Shown here piece by piece: positions 29,545 to 37,008 of a stretch of DNA of 64,000 nucleotides (positions are counted from its first letter, which is position 1; each line of letters begins with the position of its first letter). Made by a program: the position numbers and the translations under genes. Source of the stretch: Sphingomonas citricola (GTDB lineage Bacteria; Pseudomonadota; Alphaproteobacteria; Sphingomonadales; Sphingomonadaceae); contig NZ_JAHXZM010000003.1 in assembly GCF_019429535.1 (NCBI RefSeq), positions 1 to 64,000 of the forward strand, given 5' to 3'. The notes under the pieces were generated by a model that was given only the letters and a program-made list of their open reading frames with translations, did no database searches and was not told the DNA's origin.

Positions 29545-30366
29545 TCAGCGCAGGAACGTCAGCAGATCCTGCGTCAGCCGATCGCCCTCGGTCGCGAACA
29601 GGCCGTGCGGCGCGCCGTCATATTCGACCAACTGACTGTTCGCGATCCCCGCGGCCGCGGCACGGCCCGCAGCGTCGATCGGCACGGTCTTGTCGGACGT
29701 GCCGTGCAGCACGAGCGTCGGGACGCGGAAGGCGGCGAGGTCGGGGCGGAAATCGGTGTGTCCGAAGCTCTCCGCGCACGCGAGTGTCGGCTTCAGCCCG
29801 GCCTGCATCGCCAGGCGCCACGCCCAGTCGATCGTCGCACTGCTGACGGGGCTGGTCAGATAGCCCTCGCCGAAGAAATCCTTGAAGAACGACTGGAAGA
29901 AGGCCGGGCGGTCCTTCTTGATGCCGTCACCGATCTCCTGCAATTTCTCCTCGGGCGTGCCGTCGGGATTGTCGTCGGTCTTGAGCATGTACGGCACCAC
30001 CGACGAGATCAGCCCGGCGGAGGTGACGCCGCGACCGTCGTGGCGGCTCATATAGCGCGCGACCTCGCCGCCACCCATCGAGAAGCCGACGAGGCTGACG
30101 TCGCTCTCGGCACCCGTCGCCTTCAGCACGTCGGCGAGATCGTCGGTTAGCGAATCGTAATCGTAGCCCGACCACGGCTGGCTCGAACGGCCGAAGCCGC
30201 GACGATCGTATGCGATCACGCGGAAGCCCGCATCGGCCAGCGCCATCATCTGCGGGTCCCAGCTGTCCGACGACAAAGGCCAGCCGTGGATGAGGACGAC
30301 CGGGCGGCCCGAGCCCCAGTCCTTGACGTAGATGTCTGTTCCGTCGCGGGTTTTGACGTAAGGCAT
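29545..30366 (-). CDS. Alpha/beta hydrolase, non-heme chloroperoxidase-like
   Basis: A 273-residue alpha/beta hydrolase with an oxyanion motif LIHGWPLSSDSWD, RRGFGRSSQ, the nucleophile Ser96 in GFSMGGGEV, Asp in HGTSDKTVP and His in GAPHGLFATE. It resembles cofactor-free haloperoxidases/perhydrolases and esterases of the chloroperoxidase group, which act on small esters and peracids in the cytoplasm. There is no signal peptide. An EcfG-type promoter lies between the upstream aroB stop and this start, so it belongs to the general stress response more than to the aro operon. Confidence 0.85.
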   Translation of the reverse strand: MPYVKTRDGTDIYVKDWGSGRPVVLIHGWPLSSDSWDPQMMALADAGFRVIAYDRRGFGRSSQPWSGYDYDSLTDDLADVLKATGAESDVSLVGFSMGGGEVARYMSRHDGRGVTSAGLISSVVPYMLKTDDNPDGTPEEKLQEIGDGIKKDRPAFFQSFFKDFFGEGYLTSPVSSATIDWAWRLAMQAGLKPTLACAESFGHTDFRPDLAAFRVPTLVLHGTSDKTVPIDAAGRAAAAGIANSQLVEYDGAPHGLFATEGDRLTQDLLTFLR

Positions 30367-30399
30367 GCGGCTAGCTCCAGCCCGTTGTTGAGCGGGATC

Positions 30400-30424
30400 A
30401 ACGTGGTGCTGCGCGCGACGTTCC
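30400..30424 (-). promoter_or_regulatory. EcfG-type general stress promoter of the alpha/beta hydrolase gene
   Basis: On the minus strand GGAAC (30420-30424), 17 bases, then GTT (30400-30402), preceded by C as in the CGTT form of the consensus. It begins 3 bases after the aroB stop and lies 34 bases before the hydrolase ATG. Confidence 0.6.
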
Positions 30425-30426
30425 GG

Positions 30427-31527
30427 TCAGCGTGCTTCCGTCTCTAGGAAGAGCTCGACGCGGTCGAGCGCCACCGTCTTGTCGAGGAACGTCTCGCCGA
30501 TCCCGCGCGCGAGCAGTAAGGGCAGGGTGCCGGCCGCCATCTTCTTGTCGTGGCGCATGTGCTCGACCAGCCGCGCGGCCGGCGCGGTGATGCGCGACGC
30601 CGCCAGGCCATCGGGCAGCCCGCTCGCGCGCCAGTGCGCCGCGACGCGGTCGGCATCGTCGCGCGAGCACAGACCGATTGTTGCCGAATAGTCGAAGGCG
30701 AGCCCGCATCCCGCTGCGACCGCCTCGCCGTGGAGCAGCCGGTCGGAAAAGCCCGCTTCCGCCTCCAGCGCGTGCCCGAAGGTGTGGCCGAGGTTGAGCA
30801 ACGCGCGGCGTCCCGTCGTCTCGAACTCGTCCTCGCCGACGATGCGCGCCTTGGCCGATACCGCGTGCGCGATCGCGTAGGCCCGCGCGTCGGCGTCGCC
30901 CGCGATCAATGCCGCGCCGTTCGCCTCGCACCACGCGAAGAAGTCGGCGTCGTCGATCAGGCCGTATTTCACCACTTCGGCGTAACCGGCCCTGACCTGC
31001 CGTTCGGGAAGCGTATCGAGTACGTCGGGATCGATCAGCACGACGCTCGGCTGGTGAAACGCGCCGATTAGGTTCTTGCCCGCGCGCGCGTTGATCCCCG
31101 TCTTGCCGCCGACCGAACTGTCGACCTGCGCGAGCAGCGTGGTCGGCACCTGCACGAAACGGCAACCGCGTTTCAGGATCGCGGTGGCGAACCCGACGAG
31201 GTCGCCGATCACCCCGCCGCCCAGCGCGATCACGTGATCCTGCCGCTCGACGCCTGCCGCCAGCAACGCGTCGCACAACCGCTCCAGCACCGCCCAGCTC
31301 TTCGTGCCCTCGCCCGCGGGCAGCACGATCTCGCTCGACACGATGCCGGCTGCGCGTAGCGATTGGCGGAGCGTCGCGAGATGCGGCGCGACATGCTCGT
31401 CCGCGACGATCACGACCGGTCGCGTGCCGATCACCGGCGATAGCTCGTCGCCCGCACGCGTCAGCAGCCCGCTCGCGATCCGCACCTCGTAGCTGCGCGC
31501 ACCCAGCGCGACTGGAACCACCGTCAT
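30427..31527 (-). CDS. aroB: 3-dehydroquinate synthase
   Basis: A 366-residue NAD- and zinc-dependent enzyme that makes the shikimate-pathway ring. Signature segments: LPAGEGTKSW, ALGGGVIGDLVGFATAILKRGCRFVQVPTTLLAQVDSSVGGKTGINARAGKN (split here by function: NAD binding, then substrate phosphate binding), RQVRAGYAEVVKYGLI, NLGHTFGHALE with zinc-binding His, and LLHGEAVAAG with another ligand His. ATG 31527 overlaps the aroK stop (ATGA), so aroK-aroB are translationally coupled. Confidence 0.96.
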   Translation of the reverse strand: MTVVPVALGARSYEVRIASGLLTRAGDELSPVIGTRPVVIVADEHVAPHLATLRQSLRAAGIVSSEIVLPAGEGTKSWAVLERLCDALLAAGVERQDHVIALGGGVIGDLVGFATAILKRGCRFVQVPTTLLAQVDSSVGGKTGINARAGKNLIGAFHQPSVVLIDPDVLDTLPERQVRAGYAEVVKYGLIDDADFFAWCEANGAALIAGDADARAYAIAHAVSAKARIVGEDEFETTGRRALLNLGHTFGHALEAEAGFSDRLLHGEAVAAGCGLAFDYSATIGLCSRDDADRVAAHWRASGLPDGLAASRITAPAARLVEHMRHDKKMAAGTLPLLLARGIGETFLDKTVALDRVELFLETEAR

Positions 31528-32063
31528 CGACCAATTGCCTCCAGGATCGCGCGCACCGTGTTCTCGTGCGGCGCATCAGCACTCGCGACGCGCAGGTTCG
31601 CGAGGCTGTAATACGGGGTACGCTTCGCCGCGAGGTCGCGCAGCACCGCGCCCGCGTCGCGTCCGCGCAGCAAGGGGCGCGTGTCGCGGCGTCGTACCCG
31701 GTCGACCAATACCTCGACCGGCGCATCGAGCCAGATCGACAGCGCGTCCGACAGGATCAGCGCGCGGGTCTTGTCGTTGATGAACGCGCCGCCGCCGGTC
31801 GCGATCACCTTGGGGCTGCCGTCGATCAGCCGCGCGATCACGCGGCGCTCGCCGTCGCGGAAATAAGCCTCGCCGAACCGGTCGAAGATGTCGGCGATCG
31901 TCATCCCGGCGGCGTGCTCGATCTCGTGGTCGGCATCGACGAACGGCAATCGCAAGCGGTTGGCGAGCCGCCGCCCGACCGTCGACTTGCCCACCCCCAT
32001 CAACCCGACCAGCACGATCGGTTGCCCCGTCCAGGCGGGTGTCACGGGCGGGCTATGCAACAT
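31524..32063 (-). CDS. aroK: Shikimate kinase
   Basis: A 179-residue P-loop kinase of the usual length. PIVLVGLMGVGKSTVGRRLA is the Walker A region, PFVDADHEIEHAAGMTIADIFDRFGEAYFRDGE holds the substrate-binding Asp/Arg residues, ATGGGAFIN is the Gly-rich loop, and RDTRPLLRG contains the LID Arg. I start it at ATG 32063; an in-frame ATG at 32087 would add eight residues. It phosphorylates the 3-OH of shikimate, two steps after AroB. The aroB ATG overlaps its stop. Confidence 0.95.
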   Translation of the reverse strand: MLHSPPVTPAWTGQPIVLVGLMGVGKSTVGRRLANRLRLPFVDADHEIEHAAGMTIADIFDRFGEAYFRDGERRVIARLIDGSPKVIATGGGAFINDKTRALILSDALSIWLDAPVEVLVDRVRRRDTRPLLRGRDAGAVLRDLAAKRTPYYSLANLRVASADAPHENTVRAILEAIGR

Positions 32064-32148
32064 GATGAGGCGGGCTATACAGCGCACTTCGACGCCGGCG
32101 CCAGACCTAGCGCTCGGTGATGTGATCCGTTCATGCTAAGGTCCCGAT

Positions 32149-32283
32149 ATGCGTTTCATCGTCTCGCTCGTGGTACTGATCGTTCTGGTCGTGGGTGCCT
32201 TGTTCTTCTTCGCGGGGCGCGCGACCGAGCGGCCGATGACGCAGATCGAGAAGCCGGTCGAGCTCGGCAACCTTGCCAATTAA
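32149..32283 (+). CDS. 44-residue single-helix membrane micro-protein
   Basis: A short ORF, MRFIVSLVVLIVLVVGALFFF then AGRATERPMTQIEKPVELGNLAN: one membrane helix at the N-terminus and a polar periplasmic tail. The ATG follows AAGGTC, and its last 11 bases overlap the TTG start of the next gene, so the two are probably coupled. It diverges from aroK. I do not know the family; the clean hydrophobic segment and coupling argue that it is real. Confidence 0.6.
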   Translation: MRFIVSLVVLIVLVVGALFFFAGRATERPMTQIEKPVELGNLAN

Positions 32284-34042
32284 GCACCTGCTGATCGGGG
32301 TTGCGGCGGCCGCGATCGCGGCGACCGCGCTCGCGCAGGAACGACCCGAGTCGCTGCTTCCGCCGGGGTTCGGGCAAACGCCCGCGCCGGCGCCGACGCC
32401 CACGCCTGCCGCGACCAGCGACGCGAGCGCGCCGCCGCGTGCGTCGACGGGCGCCGGACCGCTGCCGGCATTACCCCCGCTCGTTCTTCCCAGCCCGACT
32501 CCCTCGGCCGCGCCATCCCCCGATGCGGCGCAGCTCGCGCTCTACGAAATGCCGGCATTCGCGCGTCGTTCGCTCGCGCAGGTCGGCCCGATCGGTGCGG
32601 GCGACGGCGGCGTCAGCGCAAATGCGTTCGGCCGCGTCGACGGGCGCTATCTCGAAACGCTGATGCGGCGATTGTCGGCACCGGTGCCGTCGCGCTGGTT
32701 GTCGATCGCGCTGCGCCGGGTGCTCGCGTCGCGCCTCGATACGCCTGCGCACGTCAACGGCGCCGATTTCGCGGCCGAACGCGCATGGCTGCTGCTTCGC
32801 ATGGGGGAGGCGGTCGCCGCGCGGGCCGTGGCCCAATCGGTCGACGCGACCAACGTCACGCCGAAACTCGCGCAGGTGTGGATGCAGGCGGCACTGGCCA
32901 ACGCCGACCCCGCGGGGCTGTGCACACTCGCGCAGATGCCGCGCATCGCCGCGAGCGAGCGCGGCTGGGTCGTGGCGCAGGCGATGTGCGCCGGGCTGAC
33001 CGGTGAGCCGACGCGCCCGCTGATCCAGGGCCTGCGCCGCCGCCACATCGCGAGCGGGATCGACCTGCAATTAGCTCAAAAGGTGATCGGGGCAGGGGCC
33101 GACAGCCGGCAGGCGATCACGATCGAATGGGATCCGGTGTCGCAACTGACCGCGTGGCGCTTCGGTCTCGCGACCGCGACGGGCGTGGCGATCCCCGATA
33201 CGCTCTATGCGACGGTCGGCCCGCAGGTAACGGGCTGGCGCGCGCTCGCCCCCGCGATCCCGCTCGCGGATCGCATCGTCGCGGCGGAACAGGCCGCCGC
33301 GATGGGGGTACTGTCGAACGCCGCGCTCGTCGATCTGTTCGCAAGTTCACGTGAGCTCGAGGAAGCGCCTGCCGACCTCGCGCAGACCGCCAACGATCTG
33401 CAGGACGCCTATGTCGGGACCGACCGCGCGACGCGGATGAAGGCGATGACGACGCTCTGGAACGGCGCGCAGACCCCTGCAATGCGGTACGCGCGCCTGA
33501 TCCTCACCGCGCGCGCCGCGGGCCGGCTGACCGTGTTCGACGGCGTCGACCAGCCCGATCGGCTGATCGCCTCGATGTTGTCGGCCGGGCTCGATCGCAC
33601 CGCGATGCGCTGGCAGGGGCATGTCCCCGGCGGCAGCGACGCGTGGGCGCTGCTGCAGATCGCCGACCCCGATCGCACCGGCACCGGCTGGGGTAGTGTC
33701 GACGATTATTCTCCGACCGGGGCGAACGCCGCGCGCAAGAAGGAACTGTTCTTCGCCGCGATGGCCGCGCTCGGCCGCATGTCGGCGGGCGATATCGAGA
33801 GCCAGGCGTCATCACTCGACGTCCGCATCGGCGCCGCCAACGCCTGGACACGCGCACTCGACCGCGCGGCGGCCGAGGGGCAGTCGGGCACGGTCCTGCT
33901 GCTCGCCGCGGTGGGGATGCAGACCGGCGACTGGGCGGGCGTTCCCCCGGCCGCCTTGTACCGCATCATCGCCGCACTGCGCGCCGTCGGGCTGTCCGGA
34001 GAAGCGCGAATGATAGCGGCCGAGGCACTGACGCGGCTGTGA
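32273..34042 (+). CDS. Large exported protein of unknown function, upstream of xerD
   Basis: A 589-residue protein with a signal peptide (LLIGVAAAAIAATALAQE) and a Pro/Ala-rich segment (QTPAPAPTPTPAATS), then a mainly helical, Ala-rich body without obvious catalytic motif. Its body shows repeat-like helical pairs (SRWLSIALRRVLASRL, ERAWLLLRMGEAVAARAVAQS, AQVWMQAALANADPAGLCTLAQM), so a TPR-like periplasmic scaffold is possible. TTG at 32273 is the only start that retains the signal peptide and overlaps the micro-protein. xerD follows 7 bases on, so micro-ORF, this gene, xerD and accA likely form one transcription unit. Confidence 0.75.
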   Translation: MPIKHLLIGVAAAAIAATALAQERPESLLPPGFGQTPAPAPTPTPAATSDASAPPRASTGAGPLPALPPLVLPSPTPSAAPSPDAAQLALYEMPAFARRSLAQVGPIGAGDGGVSANAFGRVDGRYLETLMRRLSAPVPSRWLSIALRRVLASRLDTPAHVNGADFAAERAWLLLRMGEAVAARAVAQSVDATNVTPKLAQVWMQAALANADPAGLCTLAQMPRIAASERGWVVAQAMCAGLTGEPTRPLIQGLRRRHIASGIDLQLAQKVIGAGADSRQAITIEWDPVSQLTAWRFGLATATGVAIPDTLYATVGPQVTGWRALAPAIPLADRIVAAEQAAAMGVLSNAALVDLFASSRELEEAPADLAQTANDLQDAYVGTDRATRMKAMTTLWNGAQTPAMRYARLILTARAAGRLTVFDGVDQPDRLIASMLSAGLDRTAMRWQGHVPGGSDAWALLQIADPDRTGTGWGSVDDYSPTGANAARKKELFFAAMAALGRMSAGDIESQASSLDVRIGAANAWTRALDRAAAEGQSGTVLLLAAVGMQTGDWAGVPPAALYRIIAALRAVGLSGEARMIAAEALTRL

Positions 34043-34049
34043 GGCGCGA

Positions 34050-34979
34050 GTGAACGCCTCGCCATCACCACCCGGCGACCGCGACGCGATCGAGCGGTTC
34101 ATGGAAATGATGGCCGCGCAAGCCGGTGCCGCCCGCAACACGCTCACGGCTTACCGCACCGATCTGCGGCTGGCTTCCGAATCTCTGGGTGGTTCGCTCA
34201 GCGTCGCGGATGCGTCGGCGCTGCATCGCCTGGCGGCGCATTGGAGCGATCTGTCGCGCGCCACGGTTGCGCGGAAAGCGGCTGCACTGCGGCGCTTCTT
34301 CGCGTTTCTGGTCGAGGAGGGCGACCGCCCCGACGATCCGTCGTCGGCACTGCCGCGGCCGGGCACCGACCGCGGTCTTCCACGCACGCTGTCACACGAC
34401 GACATCGATCGTTTGTTCGCGGTGGTTGCGGCCCGGCTTGAGCGCGATCCACCGCTCGTGCCTGACCTGCGCCTGTCGGCGTTGATCGAGCTGCTCTACG
34501 GCTCGGGCTTGCGCGCCAGCGAGTTGGTCAGCCTGCCACGGCTCGCGGTGCAACCGGACAAGCCGTTTCTGATCCTGAAGGGCAAGGGCGGTCGCGAGCG
34601 TCTGGTGCCCTTGTCCGACCGCGCGCGTGCCGCGGTCGCGGCCTGGCGTATGCACGTGCCCGCCGATCAGGCGTTCCTGTTCCCTTCCGGCAAGTCGCAT
34701 TTGTCGCGCGTGCGCTTGTTTCAGATCGTGCGCGCCGTCGCCATCGAGGCCGGGATTGCCCCCGACCGCATCAGCCCACACGTCCTTCGCCACGCCTTCG
34801 CGACGCATCTCCTCGAAGGCGGCGCGGACCTGCGCGCGTTGCAATCGATGCTCGGCCACGCCGACATCGCGACGACCGAGATATACACGCACGTCGACCG
34901 CCGGCACCTGGTCCAACTGGTGAACGAGCGGCATCCACTACGCGAGGCGCTCGTTGACGCTGGCGCGCGCGCGTCCTAA
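34050..34979 (+). CDS. xerD: Tyrosine recombinase XerD
   Basis: A 309-residue tyrosine recombinase of XerC/XerD length. The N-terminal SAM-like core-binding domain (AIERFMEMMAAQAGAARNTLTAYRTDLR) precedes the catalytic domain, in which the catalytic Arg lies in LLYGSGLRASELVSL, Lys in LKGKGGRERLVPL, the His-x-x-Arg in SPHVLRHAFATHLLEGGADLRALQ, the second His in LGHADIATTEIYTHV, and the nucleophile Tyr in IYTHV. It resolves chromosome dimers at dif with XerC. XerD rather than XerC by context (next to accA), with moderate certainty. GTG start. Confidence 0.88.
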   Translation: MNASPSPPGDRDAIERFMEMMAAQAGAARNTLTAYRTDLRLASESLGGSLSVADASALHRLAAHWSDLSRATVARKAAALRRFFAFLVEEGDRPDDPSSALPRPGTDRGLPRTLSHDDIDRLFAVVAARLERDPPLVPDLRLSALIELLYGSGLRASELVSLPRLAVQPDKPFLILKGKGGRERLVPLSDRARAAVAAWRMHVPADQAFLFPSGKSHLSRVRLFQIVRAVAIEAGIAPDRISPHVLRHAFATHLLEGGADLRALQSMLGHADIATTEIYTHVDRRHLVQLVNERHPLREALVDAGARAS

Positions 34980-34988
34980 CCGCGCGCG

Positions 34989-35939
34989 ATGCTCAAATTC
35001 CTCGACTTCGAGAAGCCGATCGCCGAACTCCAGGCGCGTATCGACGAACTGCGCGATACCGGGGCGGAGGGCGGCGTCGACATCGCCGCCGAAGTGTCCC
35101 GGCTCCAGGCCAAGTCGGACAAGCTGCTGAAGGACACGTTCGCCAAGCTGACGCCGTGGCAGAAGACGCAGGTCGCGCGCCATCCCGAGCGGCCGCACTT
35201 CAAGGATTACGTCGCCGGGCTGTTCAGCGAATTCATGCCGCTCGCGGGCGATCGCGCATTCGGTGACGATCAGGCGATCCTCGGCGGTTTCGCGACCTTT
35301 CGGGGGCGCCGCGTCATGGTGCTTGGCCATGAGAAGGGCGATGATACCGCAACGCGGCTTCGTCACAATTTCGGCATGGGTAAGCCCGAGGGGTATCGCA
35401 AGGCGATCAGGCTGATGGAGCTTGCCGACCGCTTCGGTCTGCCGGTGATCACGTTGGTCGACACGTCGGGCGCATTTCCGGGCATTCAGGCCGAGGAACG
35501 CGGTCAGGCCGAGGCGATCGCGCGTTCGACCGAGACGTGTCTATCGCTCGGCGTGCCGCTCGTGTCCGCGATCGTCGGCGAGGGCGGCTCGGGTGGCGCG
35601 GTGGCGCTGGCGAGCGGCAACAAGGTGCTGATGTTCGAGCACGCGGTCTACTCGGTGATCTCGCCCGAGGGGTGCGCATCTATCCTGTGGCGCACCGCCG
35701 ACAAGGCGGCCGACGCCGCAGAGGCGATGAAGGTGACCGCGCAGGATCTGAATGCGCTGGGCGTCGCCGACACGATCGTCCCGGAGCCGCTGGGTGGGGC
35801 ACATCGCGATGCCGCGCGGGCGATTGCCAACCTAGGCGATGCGATCGAGCAAGCACTCGGCGATCTGGTTTCACTCGATGCGGCGGCACTGCGTCAGGCG
35901 CGCCGCGCGAAATTCCTCGCGATGGGGCGGCTTTCCTGA
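34989..35939 (+). CDS. accA: Acetyl-CoA carboxylase carboxyltransferase subunit alpha
   Basis: A 316-residue subunit of the carboxyl-transferase half of acetyl-CoA carboxylase, first step of fatty acid synthesis. Typical segments: the start [98 protein letters not shown] and [24 protein letters not shown]. It starts 9 bases after the xerD stop. A strong hairpin terminator stands 31 bases after its stop. Confidence 0.96.
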   Translation: MLKFLDFEKPIAELQARIDELRDTGAEGGVDIAAEVSRLQAKSDKLLKDTFAKLTPWQKTQVARHPERPHFKDYVAGLFSEFMPLAGDRAFGDDQAILGGFATFRGRRVMVLGHEKGDDTATRLRHNFGMGKPEGYRKAIRLMELADRFGLPVITLVDTSGAFPGIQAEERGQAEAIARSTETCLSLGVPLVSAIVGEGGSGGAVALASGNKVLMFEHAVYSVISPEGCASILWRTADKAADAAEAMKVTAQDLNALGVADTIVPEPLGGAHRDAARAIANLGDAIEQALGDLVSLDAAALRQARRAKFLAMGRLS

Positions 35940-35970
35940 TCACGCCGGTCATCGAATTTGGACAAATAAA

Positions 35971-36002
35971 AAGGGCGGCAGGACAATGGTCCTGCCGCCC
36001 TT
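35971..36002. terminator. Bidirectional factor-independent terminator
   Basis: AAGGGCGGCAGGAC and GTCCTGCCGCCCTT form a perfect 14-base stem with an AATG loop. On the plus strand a short T-rich tail (TTCTTC) follows; on the minus strand the AATAAAA on the other side gives a T-run. It sits between the convergent accA and Flp pilin genes and can stop both. Confidence 0.85.
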
Positions 36003-36010
36003 CTTCGTCA

Positions 36011-36193
36011 TTAGCCTGCCGCGGTGACGCCGGCTGCCATCTTCGTCTGTGCCTTGGTGAACGTGGACGTCAGCTGGTTGCCCAGGCTGCTCATCGCGGT
36101 GATGGCGGCGATCGCGATCAGTGCGGCGATCAGGCCGTACTCGATTGCGGTGGCGCCCTTGCTGTTCTTCAGGAATGCGCGAATCTGCTGCAT
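36011..36193 (-). CDS. Flp/Fap family type IVb pilin
   Basis: A 60-residue pilin. The leader MQQIRAFLKNSKGATA is followed by IEYGLIAALIAIAAITAMSSLG; processing at the Gly-Ala junction before TAIEYGL, with Glu at position 5 of the mature protein, is the class hallmark of Flp pilins. It is exported by the Tad apparatus, whose genes are not in this window. A second pilin lies upstream on the same strand, and a strong terminator lies just after this gene. Confidence 0.9.
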   Translation of the reverse strand: MQQIRAFLKNSKGATAIEYGLIAALIAIAAITAMSSLGNQLTSTFTKAQTKMAAGVTAAG

Positions 36194-36311
36194 GTCGATC
36201 TCCAGTGGCTATTCGAAACTTCAGTTACCCGGCTGGTTTTCCGAAGCTCGGTAGCCAGCAATCGATCGATACGTCCGCATCGGTTGAGAAATGCTTAAAC
36301 GCGGACGGGAA

Positions 36312-36524
36312 TCACGACCCTTGCGTCGCGGTGGTGACACGGGCGCGGATGTTGCCCCACATCAATTGCGTGGTGTCGGCGAACTGCGACAGCGCGACGA
36401 AGCTCGCCAGCGCGATCAGCGCCAGGAGAAAGCCATATTCGATCGCACTCGCGCCACGCCGCGAACGCGCGAGCGTACCCGCAAAATGGGCGAACCGTCG
36501 CAGTCGGGGACAGCGTCTCGTCAT
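36312..36524 (-). CDS. Second Flp-like type IVb pilin
   Basis: A 70-residue pilin-like protein with a longer basic leader (MTRRCPRLRRFAHFAGTLARSRRG) followed by ASAIEYGFLLALIALASFVALSQFADT. The processing site (RRGASAIEYG) and Glu are conserved as in the adjacent pilin. The 118 bases between the two pilins hold no ORF. The extra-long leader and distinct C-terminus suggest a minor pilin or a paralogue rather than a recent duplicate. Confidence 0.82.
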   Translation of the reverse strand: MTRRCPRLRRFAHFAGTLARSRRGASAIEYGFLLALIALASFVALSQFADTTQLMWGNIRARVTTATQGS

Positions 36525-36542
36525 GGTTCGGGAGAATAAACA

Positions 36543-36989
36543 GTGAGCCTTAATGATTTGGGCACCTTGAACACGTCACCCGACCGCCCCCCGCTGCTCG
36601 TCGTTGCCGCCGCGCTTATCGATGCTGACGGGCGGGTTTTGATGCAGCGACGCCCACCCGGGAAGGCACATGCCGGTCTGTGGGAATTTCCCGGGGGCAA
36701 AGTTGATGCGGGAGAGACCCCGGATCAGGCGCTCATCCGCGAACTCGACGAAGAACTCGGTCTCAGCGTGCACGCGGACGACCTCGCGCCATGTACGTTC
36801 GCGACCGACCAGCAGGGTTCGCGCACCATCATCCTGTTGCTGTTCACCTGCTGCGTCTGGCGTGGCGAACCCATCGCTCGCGCCGCGGATGCCATGTGCT
36901 GGAACGTACCCACCGAATTGCGGCGCCTACCCATGCCGCCCCTGGATGTTCCCTTACTCGAACATCTGGTCGCGTATCCACGGCGCTGA
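36543..36989 (+). CDS. MutT-type Nudix hydrolase (8-oxo-dGTP diphosphatase-like)
   Basis: A 148-residue protein with a full Nudix box, GGKVDAGETPDQALIRELDEELGL, carrying the metal-binding REL-x-EE-x-G pattern. PPGKAHAGLWEFPGGK upstream is typical of MutT, which removes 8-oxo-dGTP and so prevents A:T to C:G changes. The C-terminal VWRGEPIARAADAMCWNVPTELRRLPMPP fits MutT as well. GTG start at 36543. It diverges from the pilins and converges with the histidine kinase gene; only 19 bases separate the latter two stops. Confidence 0.9.
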   Translation: MSLNDLGTLNTSPDRPPLLVVAAALIDADGRVLMQRRPPGKAHAGLWEFPGGKVDAGETPDQALIRELDEELGLSVHADDLAPCTFATDQQGSRTIILLLFTCCVWRGEPIARAADAMCWNVPTELRRLPMPPLDVPLLEHLVAYPRR

Positions 36990-37008
36990 TGCCCGCCTCG
37001 GGCCCATA

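Noticed and set aside
34050..34979. Mobile-element integrase.
   Set aside because: Length, motifs and the position between housekeeping genes fit XerD; there is no attachment site or accessory cargo.
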